Source of the DNA: UBA8389 sp964472175
Lineage (GTDB): Bacteria > Bacteroidota > Bacteroidia > Bacteroidales > UBA1402
Length of the DNA stretch: 42,913 nucleotides
Direction: 5' to 3'
NCBI GenBank assembly: GCA_964472175.1
Contig: CAYYJF010000012.1
Location: 1 to 42,913 of the forward strand
In this document: piece by piece, positions 32,467 to 41,062 of the stretch
Layout: each line of letters starts with the position of its first letter
How positions within the stretch are numbered: position 1 is the stretch's first letter
Made by a program: the position numbers and the translations under genes
The notes under the pieces: generated by a model
What the model was told of the DNA's origin: nothing
The model's input: only the letters and a program-made list of their open reading frames with translations
The model's database searches: none

Positions 32467-32906
32467 ATGGCAGGATAGTCAAATTGCTCCAATGCTGCAC
32501 GTTCCACCTCTGTCGGATCGTGTTCCATATCGGCAATATTCAACAAAAGATTCAAGCCTTCACCCACCCCCTCAAAACCAAACCACAGATTGTTTGGTAC
32601 GGTTAAGCGTTGATAATTGTTTGGGCCAAGCGCCACAACCATGGTCGAACCGAAGGTCTTGGAATCCTGTCTTAAATCTTTGATTACAAAACGAATACAG
32701 CCCACTGGCACGGTTAAATTCAACACCATTTTACGGTGTTTTTTCCATGCTTTGATGACACCCTTATGAACAGTTGAAAAGTAGGCTTCACCAAATCCTG
32801 AAAAGCCGGCATCGCTTTTTTTCATGGCATGCATCAGATCTCCCTTTTCATTGGGAATCTGCTTTAAAGGCGTGAGCAGAACCCCTTCAATGGCTGCTTG
32901 TTTCAT
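32463..32906 (-). CDS. RmlC-like cupin, sugar 3,5-epimerase family
   Basis: 147 residues from the ATG at 32904-32906, which overlaps the rfbG stop as ATGA, the same coupling seen at its own 3' end; a start four codons earlier is possible. The region GVIKAWKKHRKMVLNLTVP, then GCIRFVIKDLRQDSKTFG, and PNNLWFGFEGVG follow the beta-strand pattern of dTDP-4-dehydrorhamnose 3,5-epimerase. The classical RGLHxQ motif with the catalytic His is replaced by KAWKKH, as in a divergent subgroup found in many polysaccharide loci. Acting after CDP-glucose 4,6-dehydratase, it would epimerise CDP-4-keto-6-deoxyglucose; whether at C3, C5 or both cannot be told. Confidence 0.75.
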   Translation of the reverse strand: MKQAAIEGVLLTPLKQIPNEKGDLMHAMKKSDAGFSGFGEAYFSTVHKGVIKAWKKHRKMVLNLTVPVGCIRFVIKDLRQDSKTFGSTMVVALGPNNYQRLTVPNNLWFGFEGVGEGLNLLLNIADMEHDPTEVERAALEQFDYPAI

Positions 32907-34027
32907 TTTTGAATCCAAATTCGTTGTCGTTCAACGGCCAACTGTTGATATGCATTCAGTTGGTTTAGCGTAAAATCGTACAGATTGGCCTGGGCTTCAT
33001 GCCAAGACTTGTACCAATCGGCAGTAAAAATCGTTAATTCATCGTAATTGAGCGTCGGCAGCCATTTTAAATAAAACAACGCCTTGTCGCAATTCAGTTT
33101 CAACAATCCGGCTTCGTGGAAAGGCACATCCCCACACACGGTAAAAGCATCCGCATTGTTGGGCAAACCAAAAATGTGTCCAACCTCAGAGAGCAGTTCA
33201 ACCACCGTATGGTTGTTTTCCGCCTGAGGGCCAAAATTGAACGATTGCCCGTGATAACTGTTGTTGAGAAGCAACTGCTGACCCAAAGTCAGATACCCAC
33301 TCAACGGCTCCAGCACATGTTGCCAGGGTCTGGTTGCTTTGGGACTTCTAATTTCAACCGGTTTGCCCTGACTCCAGGATCTGATGCAATCCGGAATGAT
33401 GCGGTCCAAAGCCCAATCACCGCCACCGATCACATTGCCGGCTCTGGCGGTACAAATTTTCACCCGACAAGTGGACTGCGTGAAAAAAGAATGGAAATAA
33501 GATTTGAACACAATCTCAGCAGCCCCTTTTGAGCCACTGTATATGTCTTTTCCGCCCATGGCATCGGTTTCTTTGTAACCCCAAACCCACTCCACGTTGT
33601 CATAACATTTATCGCTGGTGATAACAACAGCAGTACAGGGTTCATTCACCAAGCGGAGGGCCTCCAATACGTTTGCAGTCCCCATAACATTGGTAGAAAT
33701 GGTGTCGGTCGGATTTAAATAAGAAACGGAAACAAGTGCCTGCGCTGCCAAATGAAAAACAAAATCGGGTTTGATGGTTTCAATGGCTTGTTTTACAGCA
33801 TCCAAATCACGCACGTCTGCCCAAATTTGGTGGATCCGCTTTTCCATCTGAATTTGCTGATACATACAGGTATCACCGGGCAAACCGTTTGAAAAACCAT
33901 ATACCTCAGCACCCAGTTCCAACAACCACAGACTCAACCAGGTCCCTTTAAAACCCGTATTGCCGGTTACCAAAACCTTTTTTCCGGAATAAACATTCCC
34001 AAATGCTTTTATTTCCACTTGACCCAT
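32903..34027 (-). CDS. rfbG: CDP-glucose 4,6-dehydratase
   Basis: 374 residues. Converts CDP-glucose to CDP-4-keto-6-deoxyglucose using tightly bound NAD. Signatures: KVLVTGNTGFKGTWLSLWL at the N-terminus (the TGxxGFKGxW form specific to this enzyme), FHLAAQALVSVSYLNP, VVITSDKCYDN with the catalytic Thr/Asp region, and YSGSKGAAEIV with the Tyr and Lys; later RAGNVIGGGDWALDRIIPD and RPWQHVLEPLSGYL. Length matches RfbG/DdhB. It overlaps the rfbF stop by 19 bases and the cupin start by four, so the genes form a tight operon. Confidence 0.93.
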   Translation of the reverse strand: MGQVEIKAFGNVYSGKKVLVTGNTGFKGTWLSLWLLELGAEVYGFSNGLPGDTCMYQQIQMEKRIHQIWADVRDLDAVKQAIETIKPDFVFHLAAQALVSVSYLNPTDTISTNVMGTANVLEALRLVNEPCTAVVITSDKCYDNVEWVWGYKETDAMGGKDIYSGSKGAAEIVFKSYFHSFFTQSTCRVKICTARAGNVIGGGDWALDRIIPDCIRSWSQGKPVEIRSPKATRPWQHVLEPLSGYLTLGQQLLLNNSYHGQSFNFGPQAENNHTVVELLSEVGHIFGLPNNADAFTVCGDVPFHEAGLLKLNCDKALFYLKWLPTLNYDELTIFTADWYKSWHEAQANLYDFTLNQLNAYQQLAVERQRIWIQK

Positions 34028-34797
34028 GGTGCCTGATTGTTTTGATAGAGTTCGTTTAATAAAGAAAATTCGCGGGAAGTATCCATGGGTTGCCAGAACC
34101 CATCGTGTTCAAACACCTGCAATTCACCCATTTTCACCAATTGATGGATGGGATCTTGCTCCAGTACCAAATTTTCCTGATCGTTTAAATAGTTAAAAAC
34201 TGCTCGGTTGAAGACAAAAAAACCACCGTTGATCCGACCTCCACTCACCTGAGGTTTCTCATTGAAACCCATGACGTTTTTCGTTTGTGCATTGTAATCC
34301 AATTCGCCGAAGCGACCCGGAGGATGGACACCAGTCACCGTTGCAATCTTGCCATGAGCATAATGAAAATCGAGCAAGGCATCCAAATCAATATCGCCAA
34401 CACCATCCCCGTATGTCAACATAAAGGTTTCATCCGTCCCAATGTGTTTTTCGATCCGTTTAAGCCTGGCGCCCGTCATGGCATTCAAACCCGTTTCAGC
34501 CAACACGATGTTCCAACCATCTTCGTCGGTGACCGTTCTTTTCAATGCAGGCAATTCCTGGCCCAGGGTGATGGACAAATCGGAAGGGGCCACCCCGTAA
34601 TTCATGAAATATTGCTTGATGACCTCACTTTTGTACCCCAAACACAAAACAAAATTGGAATGTCCAAATTGCGAATAGTACTTCATTATATGCCATACAA
34701 TAGGCTTCTCACCTATTGGAATCATGGGTTTTGGAAGGTTTTCAGCAACTTCTCTGATGCGCGTACCATATCCGCCACAGAGAATGACCGTTTTCAT
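34009..34797 (-). CDS. rfbF: Glucose-1-phosphate cytidylyltransferase
   Basis: 262 residues from the ATG at 34795-34797, which begins the nucleotide-binding strand MKTVILCGGYGTRIRE (an ATG five codons upstream is possible). Makes CDP-glucose from CTP and glucose-1-phosphate. Family features: LPKPMIPIGEKPIVWHIMKYY, the acidic metal site TYGDGVGDIDLDALL, VTGVHPPGRFGELD and EKPQVSGGRINGGFFVF. Length and motifs match RfbF/DdhA. It begins about 25 bases after the ahcY stop with no terminator between, so it is probably read from the ahcY promoter, and is the first enzyme of the CDP-sugar route encoded here. Confidence 0.94.
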   Translation of the reverse strand: MKTVILCGGYGTRIREVAENLPKPMIPIGEKPIVWHIMKYYSQFGHSNFVLCLGYKSEVIKQYFMNYGVAPSDLSITLGQELPALKRTVTDEDGWNIVLAETGLNAMTGARLKRIEKHIGTDETFMLTYGDGVGDIDLDALLDFHYAHGKIATVTGVHPPGRFGELDYNAQTKNVMGFNEKPQVSGGRINGGFFVFNRAVFNYLNDQENLVLEQDPIHQLVKMGELQVFEHDGFWQPMDTSREFSLLNELYQNNQAPWVKWK

Positions 34798-34822
34798 TTG
34801 GGTGTTTTTCATACAGTAAAGT

Positions 34823-36235
34823 TCAATATCTGTAATGTTCTGGTTTGTAAGGACCTTCTACAGGCACACCAATATAGGCGGCTTGTTCGGTTGACAATTT
34901 GGTAAGTTGAACGCCGATTCTTTCCAAATGCAAACGTGCCACTTCTTCGTCCAATACTTTTGGCAATCGATATACACCGATTTCGTATTTTTTGGTCCAA
35001 AGCTCGATTTGCGCCAGTGTTTGATTGGTAAAGGAATTGCTCATCACAAAGGAAGGATGTCCTGTTGCACAACCCAAATTCACCAGACGGCCGTCGGCCA
35101 ATAATAGGATGGAATGACCTTCCGGGAAAAAATATTGATCCACCTGAGGTTTGATATTCCGACATTGAATGCCTGCATACGATTTCAGCATATCAACCTG
35201 TATTTCATTGTCAAAATGACCAATATTGCAAACAATGGCATTGTCTTTCATTTTCGACATGTGATCGATCGTAATGATGTCCCTGTTTCCTGTGGTAGTT
35301 ACATAAATATTGCCTTCACACAACGCATTTTCCAGGGTTTTCACTTCAAATCCTTCCATCGCAGCCTGTAAGGCACAAATCGGGTCGATTTCTGTCACAA
35401 TGACTCTGGCACCGTAACTCCGCATGGAATGGGCGCAACCTTTACCCACATCACCATAACCACATACCACGACCACCTTTCCGGCAATCATGATATCGGT
35501 GGCACGTTTGATCCCATCGGCCAACGATTCACGACAGCCATACAGGTTGTCAAATTTGGACTTGGTCACAGAGTCGTTTACATTGAATGCGGGGAACAAC
35601 AATTCTTTTTCTTCCAACATTTGATACAAACGGTGAACACCGGTGGTTGTTTCTTCAGAAACGCCTTTGATGGAAGGCACAAAGCTGGACCAGAACTGAG
35701 GCTTTTCCTGCAAAAGTTGGTTCAACAACATTTTCAGTTCGCGTTCATCTTCACTGCCCGTTTGTGCATCCAATTTTAGAGCTTGTTTTTCAGCCCGAAA
35801 ACCCAAATGGCACATCAAAGTGGCGTCACCTCCATCATCAACAATCAACGTAGGGCCCGTTCCTTCACCAAAATTTAAAGCCTGCAAGGTGCACCACCAA
35901 TAGTCTTTCAAAGATTCACCCTTCCAGGCAAAAACAGGAACGCCTCTTTCGGCAACAGCTGCAGCAGCATGGTCCTGGGTTGAATAAATATTGCAACTCA
36001 CCCAACGAACCTCAGCACCAAGTTCAACCAGCGTTTCGATTAAAACGGCCGTCTGAATGGTCATGTGCAAAGAACCCATGATTCTGGATCCTTTCAAAGG
36101 TTTTTCCTTGCCGTACTTATCTCTAAGTGCCATCAAACCTGGCATTTCAAATTCTGCCAACTCAATTTCTTTGCGGCCAAAAGCGGCCAATTGCATATCT
36201 GCAACTTTGTATTTCTCTGTAGTAAGTAAAGACAT
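34823..36235 (-). CDS. ahcY: Adenosylhomocysteinase
   Basis: 470 residues. Hydrolyses S-adenosylhomocysteine to adenosine and homocysteine, relieving product inhibition of methyltransferases. Features: LAEFEMPGLMALRDKYG near the N-terminus, GSLHMTIQTAVLIETL, NIYSTQDHAAAAVAERG, the roughly 40-residue insertion (TGSEDERELKMLL and after) found in many bacterial forms, NVNDSVTKSKFDNLYGCRESL with the catalytic Lys and Asp, the NAD site VVVCGYGDVGKGCA and the C-terminal EGPYKPEHYRY. The open frame reaches 36412, but the added part lies upstream of a promoter-like element; the ATG at 36233-36235 fits. The CDP-sugar genes follow directly. Confidence 0.96.
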   Translation of the reverse strand: MSLLTTEKYKVADMQLAAFGRKEIELAEFEMPGLMALRDKYGKEKPLKGSRIMGSLHMTIQTAVLIETLVELGAEVRWVSCNIYSTQDHAAAAVAERGVPVFAWKGESLKDYWWCTLQALNFGEGTGPTLIVDDGGDATLMCHLGFRAEKQALKLDAQTGSEDERELKMLLNQLLQEKPQFWSSFVPSIKGVSEETTTGVHRLYQMLEEKELLFPAFNVNDSVTKSKFDNLYGCRESLADGIKRATDIMIAGKVVVVCGYGDVGKGCAHSMRSYGARVIVTEIDPICALQAAMEGFEVKTLENALCEGNIYVTTTGNRDIITIDHMSKMKDNAIVCNIGHFDNEIQVDMLKSYAGIQCRNIKPQVDQYFFPEGHSILLLADGRLVNLGCATGHPSFVMSNSFTNQTLAQIELWTKKYEIGVYRLPKVLDEEVARLHLERIGVQLTKLSTEQAAYIGVPVEGPYKPEHYRY

Positions 36236-36272
36236 GGTGCTATGTATCATTAAATTTTTGAATTTCCAAACG

Positions 36273-36280
36273 CAAAGATA
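36273..36280 (-). promoter_or_regulatory. Putative -7 element for ahcY and downstream sugar genes
   Basis: TATCTTTG on the minus strand, a perfect match, about 38 bases before the ahcY start. Confidence 0.5.
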
Positions 36281-36301
36281 CAAAAACTGCCAAACTATCC
36301 G

Positions 36302-36309
36302 TAAGTTTG
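36302..36309 (+). promoter_or_regulatory. Putative -7 element for the PAP2 gene
   Basis: TAAGTTTG matches TAnnTTTG, 30 bases before the ATG at 36339; back to back with the ahcY promoter. Confidence 0.45.
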
Positions 36310-36338
36310 CTTCGCTGAAATAGAGTCCCCAAAAACAC

Positions 36339-37121
36339 ATGCAAAAAACCATTATTCTAAGCCTCTTTGTCCTCCTGTTCGTTCCTGCATATTCTTCTGA
36401 TTTACCGACCATTATAGTTGACAGCAGTACGGCGGTTCAACCTTTTGAGCACAGCCTAATTGACACTTTTTCATCCAAAAAAAAACGACCAAAACTGCTT
36501 AAACAATCCATTGTTCCGCTGTCATTGGCGGCAACAGGACTCACCATGATGGCCATTCCAAACCTAAAGCAGGACATTCAATCTGCAATGAACTGGAATC
36601 AATCGGAAGACATTTTCATGATGGATGACGAATTGCGATTTTTACCAACAGCAACCATGGCCCTGATGTCTGTATTTCAGGCAAATGGCAAACACAAGCT
36701 TTGGGAGCAATTGGTCTTGAGTGGTTCCACGTACATTTTATCCGACTTATTTGTGTACAGACTCAAAACTGCCACAAAAATCCGAAGGCCATACCCACAT
36801 GTCGAAAACGAATCTTTTCCATCTCAACACGCAGCAATGGCTTTTTTAGCGGCATCCATGTTGCAAAAAGAATTTGGGGATCGATACCCACTTGTTGGCA
36901 TTGGAGGATATGTGGTAGCCGGTTGGGTCGGCTATGCGCGCGTAGCCAGAAACAGACATTTCGTACCAGATGTGCTGGTTGGAGCTTCCATCGGAATGCT
37001 GTCAGCCAATTTAACTTATTGGCTGTATGAAACGCTTCAGGAAAGATTCAAAAAGCCAGTTCAAATTCAATCTTCCATCGGTAAAGATGCGTTTGAAATA
37101 CGATTTCTTTGCACTTTGTAA
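36339..37121 (+). CDS. PAP2-superfamily phosphatase
   Basis: 260 residues. A signal peptide (MQKTIILSLFVLLFVPAYS) precedes a domain with the three PAP2 motifs: KTATKIRRPYPH (Kx6RP), FPSQHAAMA (PSxH) near residue 165, and ARVARNRHFVPDV (normally SRx5HxxxD, here Ala in place of Ser). A few hydrophobic helices surround them. Members dephosphorylate lipid phosphates such as undecaprenyl diphosphate, phosphatidic acid or lipid A; the substrate here is unknown, though a periplasmic or outer-membrane location is likely. Monocistronic: its own promoter-like element upstream and a weak hairpin downstream. Confidence 0.85.
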   Translation: MQKTIILSLFVLLFVPAYSSDLPTIIVDSSTAVQPFEHSLIDTFSSKKKRPKLLKQSIVPLSLAATGLTMMAIPNLKQDIQSAMNWNQSEDIFMMDDELRFLPTATMALMSVFQANGKHKLWEQLVLSGSTYILSDLFVYRLKTATKIRRPYPHVENESFPSQHAAMAFLAASMLQKEFGDRYPLVGIGGYVVAGWVGYARVARNRHFVPDVLVGASIGMLSANLTYWLYETLQERFKKPVQIQSSIGKDAFEIRFLCTL

Positions 37122-37122
37122 A

Positions 37123-37150
37123 AAAAACGCCCATTGGATGTAGCGTTTTT
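37123..37150 (+). terminator. Candidate terminator after the PAP2 gene
   Basis: AAAAACGC at 37123-37130 pairs with GCGTTTTT at 37143-37150 around a 12-base loop; the 3' arm itself supplies the U tract. Confidence 0.5.
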
Positions 37151-37234
37151 GTGACTTTTGCATCTACAATATATTAGACGTCCAATCCGGTATTTCCGGA
37201 AAGAACTCTTTTTAATTTCCTCTATATACAAAAA

Positions 37235-37267
37235 AAAGCCGCTCCAACGTGATGTTGTGGCGGCTTT
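37235..37267 (-). terminator. Terminator after gnd
   Basis: AAAGCCGC (37235-37242) pairs with GCGGCTTT (37260-37267), with a further inner CAAC/GTTG pairing. On the minus strand it is followed by a run of about eight U residues, 15 bases beyond the gnd stop. Confidence 0.8.
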
Positions 37268-37281
37268 GTTTTTGTTGTCCA

Positions 37282-38736
37282 TTAAACGACATAGGTGGTT
37301 GAAGCCGTATCTCCTCCCTTTCCTGTCCAATTCGTATGGAAAAATTCACCTCTGGGTTTGTCCACTCTTTCGTAGGTATGCGCTCCGAAATAATCGCGTT
37401 GTGCTTGCAAAAGATTTGCCGGAAGTCGTTCGCTGCGAATGCCGTCAAAATAGCATAAAGCAGAAGTCAAGGCAGGAATGGGCACCCCATGTGCAATGGC
37501 CAGGGCAGTGATGCGGCGCCATCCAACTTGAGCCTGTTCAATTTTTTCTTTGAAATAGCTGTCCATGAGCAAATTCGGTAGATTCGGATTTTGATCAAAA
37601 GCTTTTTTAATATCACCCAAGAATACCGAACGAATGATGCAACCACCCCGCCACATCAGGGCAATGCCTCCATAATTCAACGTCCATTGATATTCTTTGG
37701 CAGCTTCCATCATCAAGTTGTAACCTTGGGTGTATGAAATAATTTTGGCAGCAAACAAAGCATCCTTCAAATCCGAAACAGCCTGCGCCTTATCTCCGGT
37801 AAATGCAACAGAAGGACCGGACAAAACCTTTGAGGCCTGAACCCGAATGTCCTTTTGGGCAGACAAACATCTGGCAAAAACAGACTCCCCAATGAGTGTG
37901 AGCGGAATGCCCAAATCCAAAGCTGAAACTCCTGTCCACTTACCTGTACCCTTTTGTCCGGCTGTGTCTAAAATCTTTTCAACCAAAGGCAATCCATCCG
38001 CATCTTTGTAGGCCATGATATCTCTGGTAATTTCAATCAGATAAGAATCCAGATCGCCTTCATTCCAGGATTTGAAAATGTCATGCATTTCATCGGCTGA
38101 AAGACCCAAAATATCCTTCATCACCTGATAGGCTTCACAGATAATCTGCATGTCTCCGTATTCAATGCCATTGTGCACCATTTTGACAAAATGTCCGGCA
38201 CCGCCTTCACCAACCCATTCGCAACAAGGGGTATTTTTTTCTACCTTGGCAGCAATGGCTTGAAAAATATTCTTTACGTGAGGCCACGCAGCAGGCGAGC
38301 CACCAGGCATGATGGAAGGACCATTCAATGCGCCTTCTTCGCCACCGGAAACACCTGTCCCAATGTATAAAAAGCCTTTGCTTTCAACGTATTTTGTGCG
38401 TCTGATGGTATCCGGAAAATGGGAATTTCCACCATCGATGATGATGTCACCAGGTTCTAAAAAAGGCAGAATTTGCTCGATGAAATCGTCCACTGCCGAT
38501 CCGGCCTTTACCAACATCATCACTTTTCTGGGACGCTCCAATGAGGCACAGAATTCTTGAATCGAATGGGCACCGATGAAGTTCTTTCCTGCACCTCTGC
38601 CTTGAATAAATTTATCCACTTTTTCTACTGTGCGATTGTAAACAGCCACAGTAAAACCATTTCTCTCCATATTCAGCACCAGGTTTTCACCCATCACTGC
38701 CAAACCTATGAGTCCAATATCAGCCAATTTTTTCAT
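37282..38736 (-). CDS. gnd: 6-phosphogluconate dehydrogenase, decarboxylating
   Basis: 484 residues. Oxidises 6-phosphogluconate to ribulose-5-phosphate, CO2 and NADPH in the pentose phosphate pathway. Features: the NADP site IGLIGLAVMGENLVLNMERNG, YNRTVEKVDKF, GVSGGEEGALNGPSIMPGG with substrate-binding residues, GAGHFVKMVHNGIEYGDMQ with the catalytic Lys and Asn, and the C-terminal GKGGDTASTTYVV tail. Length fits the long bacterial form. It follows pdxB by 18 bases and ends at a terminator, so pdxB-gnd is one unit. Confidence 0.96.
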   Translation of the reverse strand: MKKLADIGLIGLAVMGENLVLNMERNGFTVAVYNRTVEKVDKFIQGRGAGKNFIGAHSIQEFCASLERPRKVMMLVKAGSAVDDFIEQILPFLEPGDIIIDGGNSHFPDTIRRTKYVESKGFLYIGTGVSGGEEGALNGPSIMPGGSPAAWPHVKNIFQAIAAKVEKNTPCCEWVGEGGAGHFVKMVHNGIEYGDMQIICEAYQVMKDILGLSADEMHDIFKSWNEGDLDSYLIEITRDIMAYKDADGLPLVEKILDTAGQKGTGKWTGVSALDLGIPLTLIGESVFARCLSAQKDIRVQASKVLSGPSVAFTGDKAQAVSDLKDALFAAKIISYTQGYNLMMEAAKEYQWTLNYGGIALMWRGGCIIRSVFLGDIKKAFDQNPNLPNLLMDSYFKEKIEQAQVGWRRITALAIAHGVPIPALTSALCYFDGIRSERLPANLLQAQRDYFGAHTYERVDKPRGEFFHTNWTGKGGDTASTTYVV

Positions 38737-38754
38737 ATCAATGATTATTACATT

Positions 38755-39879
38755 TTATTTGATTACAAATCCCAATAATTCCAATTTTTGCATCAACGCT
38801 CCCGGAACATTCCTAGTTTCAAGGGTATATGCAGGAAACTCTCTTCGAAGGGGATAATCGCCCCTCAACTGTTCAAACAAATCAATGTGCGCTCTGAATT
38901 GGGCATCATCTTGTCTCACATCATAAGTGGCCCAAACGGCTTCTGCCAGAATGGCCTCATCGGTTTTCCCCTCACCATCCAATTGTATGGTTGAAGGATT
39001 TGGAGTTTCAACACCAGATGCCACCCAGGAATCGATGCCCAGATTAAAAAAACGACTGATGTATTGCACGCACATGGTTGTACCGTTTGCTTTTCCATCT
39101 TTTGAATAACCGGCAATGTGGGGTGTCGCGATATCCGCAAGTTGCAGCAAATCCAAATCTATGTGTGGTTCATTCTCCCAACAATCTACAACTAAACCGG
39201 AAATTTTCCCCATTTCAACGGCTTTTTTTGCCGCTTCTGTATCTAAAACTTCACCCCTGCAACTGTTCATCAGAATCGGTTTTCGTTTCAATGCATTGAA
39301 AAAAGACGCATCCGCCAAATGGAAAGTTGCATCTTCGCCGCCTTCGTTCAAGGGCACATGCAAAGTGATGATGTCTGCTTGCTCCATGATGGTCTCCAAA
39401 GAAACAAATCCCTGCGGCCCTTCCTTCCGTTCACGTGGGGGGTCGTTCAATAAAACGTTCATCCCGAAAATGGTACAAATTTTAGCCACTTTTGAACCAA
39501 CCTGTCCAACACCAACAATGCCAATGGTCTTATCGGCAAGACAAAACTGATATTTTTCGGCCAAAGAAAACAAGGTGGAAGCGATGTACTGCTCTACCGA
39601 TTTGCTGTTACATCCAGGCGCATTGGTCCATGCAATGCCCTGTTGTTCGCAATAGGCCGTGTCGATGTGGTCATAACCGATGGTTGCTGTTGCGATCAAC
39701 CGAACCGACGAGCCTGCCAAGAGCTTTTCATTGCAAATGGTGCGGGTTCTGGTCACAATCACATCGGCATCTTTGACCACTTCGGCTGTTGTTTTGGCAC
39801 CCGACAAGTAAACCACCGACCCAAAAGGTTCAAATACGTTTCTTATGTAAGGTATTTTATCATCAATAACACATTTCAT
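38755..39879 (-). CDS. pdxB: 4-phosphoerythronate dehydrogenase
   Basis: 374 residues from the ATG at 39877-39879 (a GTG directly before it is the other option). Oxidises 4-phosphoerythronate in the DXP-dependent route to pyridoxal phosphate. D-isomer 2-hydroxyacid dehydrogenase features: DADVIVTRTRTICNEKLL, ATIGYDHIDTAYCEQQGI, the NAD site IGIVGVGQVGSKVAKI, then LMNSCRGEVLDTEA with the catalytic Arg, VVDCWENEP with Glu and ATPHIAGYSKDGK with His. The C-terminal dimerisation part (about 290-374) distinguishes PdxB from SerA-type relatives. The gene follows the sugar kinase by 75 bases and precedes gnd by 18. Confidence 0.92.
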   Translation of the reverse strand: MKCVIDDKIPYIRNVFEPFGSVVYLSGAKTTAEVVKDADVIVTRTRTICNEKLLAGSSVRLIATATIGYDHIDTAYCEQQGIAWTNAPGCNSKSVEQYIASTLFSLAEKYQFCLADKTIGIVGVGQVGSKVAKICTIFGMNVLLNDPPRERKEGPQGFVSLETIMEQADIITLHVPLNEGGEDATFHLADASFFNALKRKPILMNSCRGEVLDTEAAKKAVEMGKISGLVVDCWENEPHIDLDLLQLADIATPHIAGYSKDGKANGTTMCVQYISRFFNLGIDSWVASGVETPNPSTIQLDGEGKTDEAILAEAVWATYDVRQDDAQFRAHIDLFEQLRGDYPLRREFPAYTLETRNVPGALMQKLELLGFVIK

Positions 39880-39954
39880 CACGCTTCATTCAATGGTTCA
39901 TATTCTTGGAGGCATGCCAGACACTTCTGTGTGCAATCATACCCATAGCAATTC

Positions 39955-41034
39955 TTAGCGTTGTACCCTGGCATTCCCCTTCCAAATGCTCCAAACCATT
40001 TGTTCATCGGCAGGTTGTGCGTAATCGGTCAAAAAAGTGGTGGCCAATGCGCCTGTCGCCCAGCCAAACTGAATCCATTTTTCAGATTCCCAACCTTTTA
40101 ACACACCATAAAGCATTCCGCCGACAAAGCCATCGCCGCCGCCGATCCGATCCAACACCGAAATACTTCTTGGTTCAACCACATGCCAATCGTTGCCACT
40201 GAGCATGATGGCGCCCCACAAATGTTCGTGCACATGGATGACTTGACGCAAGGTGGTTGCAAAAACTTCAACATTGGGAAATTTGGATTTGGCTTGATAA
40301 ATCATTTCCTTAAAGCCATTGATTTCGGATTGCAACCCTTTGCCTCCGGCTTCCGGGCCCTGAATGCCCAAACTCAATTGAAAATCTTCTTCATTGCCAA
40401 TTAAAATATCGGAGATTGAGGCGATTTTGGTGAAACTTTCACGCAATTCGGCTTCACGTCCTTTCCAAAAGGAAGCCCGATAATTCATATCGAACGAAAT
40501 TTTGGTGCCATTGGCCTTGGCAGCTTCGGCCAATTGCAAACAAAAAGTGGTCGTTTCGGGCGATAAAGCCGCAATCAATCCGGAAAGATGTAAAATCTGC
40601 ACGCCTTCTTTGGCGAAAATGCGGTCCAAATCGAAATCTTTGACGTTCAGGGTTCTGCCAACTTCACCGGCTCTGTCATTGTGAACCCTCGGGCCACGAT
40701 TGCCACAACCGCTGTCGGCAATGTTGAACTGGTGACGGTAACCCCATGGGTCGGTTTGATCCAACTCAGGGCCTTCAAAATCCATGCCCCTCGACTTCAA
40801 ATTACTTTTAATAAAGAGGGCTATCGGACTGTCTTTTACAAAAGTAGTCAACACTTTTACCGGCAATCCCAAATACGAAGAGATGCTGGCCACGTTGGTT
40901 TCGGCACTGGTTGCATACATCTCAAACAATTGACTGCTATGTACCGGTTGACCATTTACCGGAGTGATGCGCACACCCATGCTGGTTGCAACCAACATGG
41001 CATATTTGCAATCTTTCTTTAAGGCAATACTCAT
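39955..41034 (-). CDS. PfkB-family sugar kinase, probably 2-keto-3-deoxygluconate kinase
   Basis: 359 residues. Ribokinase fold: an N-terminal substrate domain (MLVATSMGVRITPVNG; AETNVASISSYLGLPVKVLT), the WGYRHQFNIADSG sugar-lid region, ISFDMNYRASFW, and the PfkB signature with the anion hole and catalytic base, LDRIGGGDGFVGGMLYGVL, near residue 300. The RxxxWxxxxE-type segment and size suggest KdgK (2-dehydro-3-deoxygluconokinase), but ribokinase-family specificities are hard to separate by eye, and no uronate-degradation gene or KDPG aldolase accompanies it. It lies 28 bases after rnr and may be co-transcribed. Confidence 0.82.
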   Translation of the reverse strand: MSIALKKDCKYAMLVATSMGVRITPVNGQPVHSSQLFEMYATSAETNVASISSYLGLPVKVLTTFVKDSPIALFIKSNLKSRGMDFEGPELDQTDPWGYRHQFNIADSGCGNRGPRVHNDRAGEVGRTLNVKDFDLDRIFAKEGVQILHLSGLIAALSPETTTFCLQLAEAAKANGTKISFDMNYRASFWKGREAELRESFTKIASISDILIGNEEDFQLSLGIQGPEAGGKGLQSEINGFKEMIYQAKSKFPNVEVFATTLRQVIHVHEHLWGAIMLSGNDWHVVEPRSISVLDRIGGGDGFVGGMLYGVLKGWESEKWIQFGWATGALATTFLTDYAQPADEQMVWSIWKGNARVQR

Positions 41035-41062
41035 GATATAGATTTTTTTTGTGTGTCTGTTT

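Noticed and set aside
36236..36412. N-terminal extension of AhcY
   Set aside because: It spans the promoter-like element and part of the divergent PAP2 gene; the family start is at 36235.
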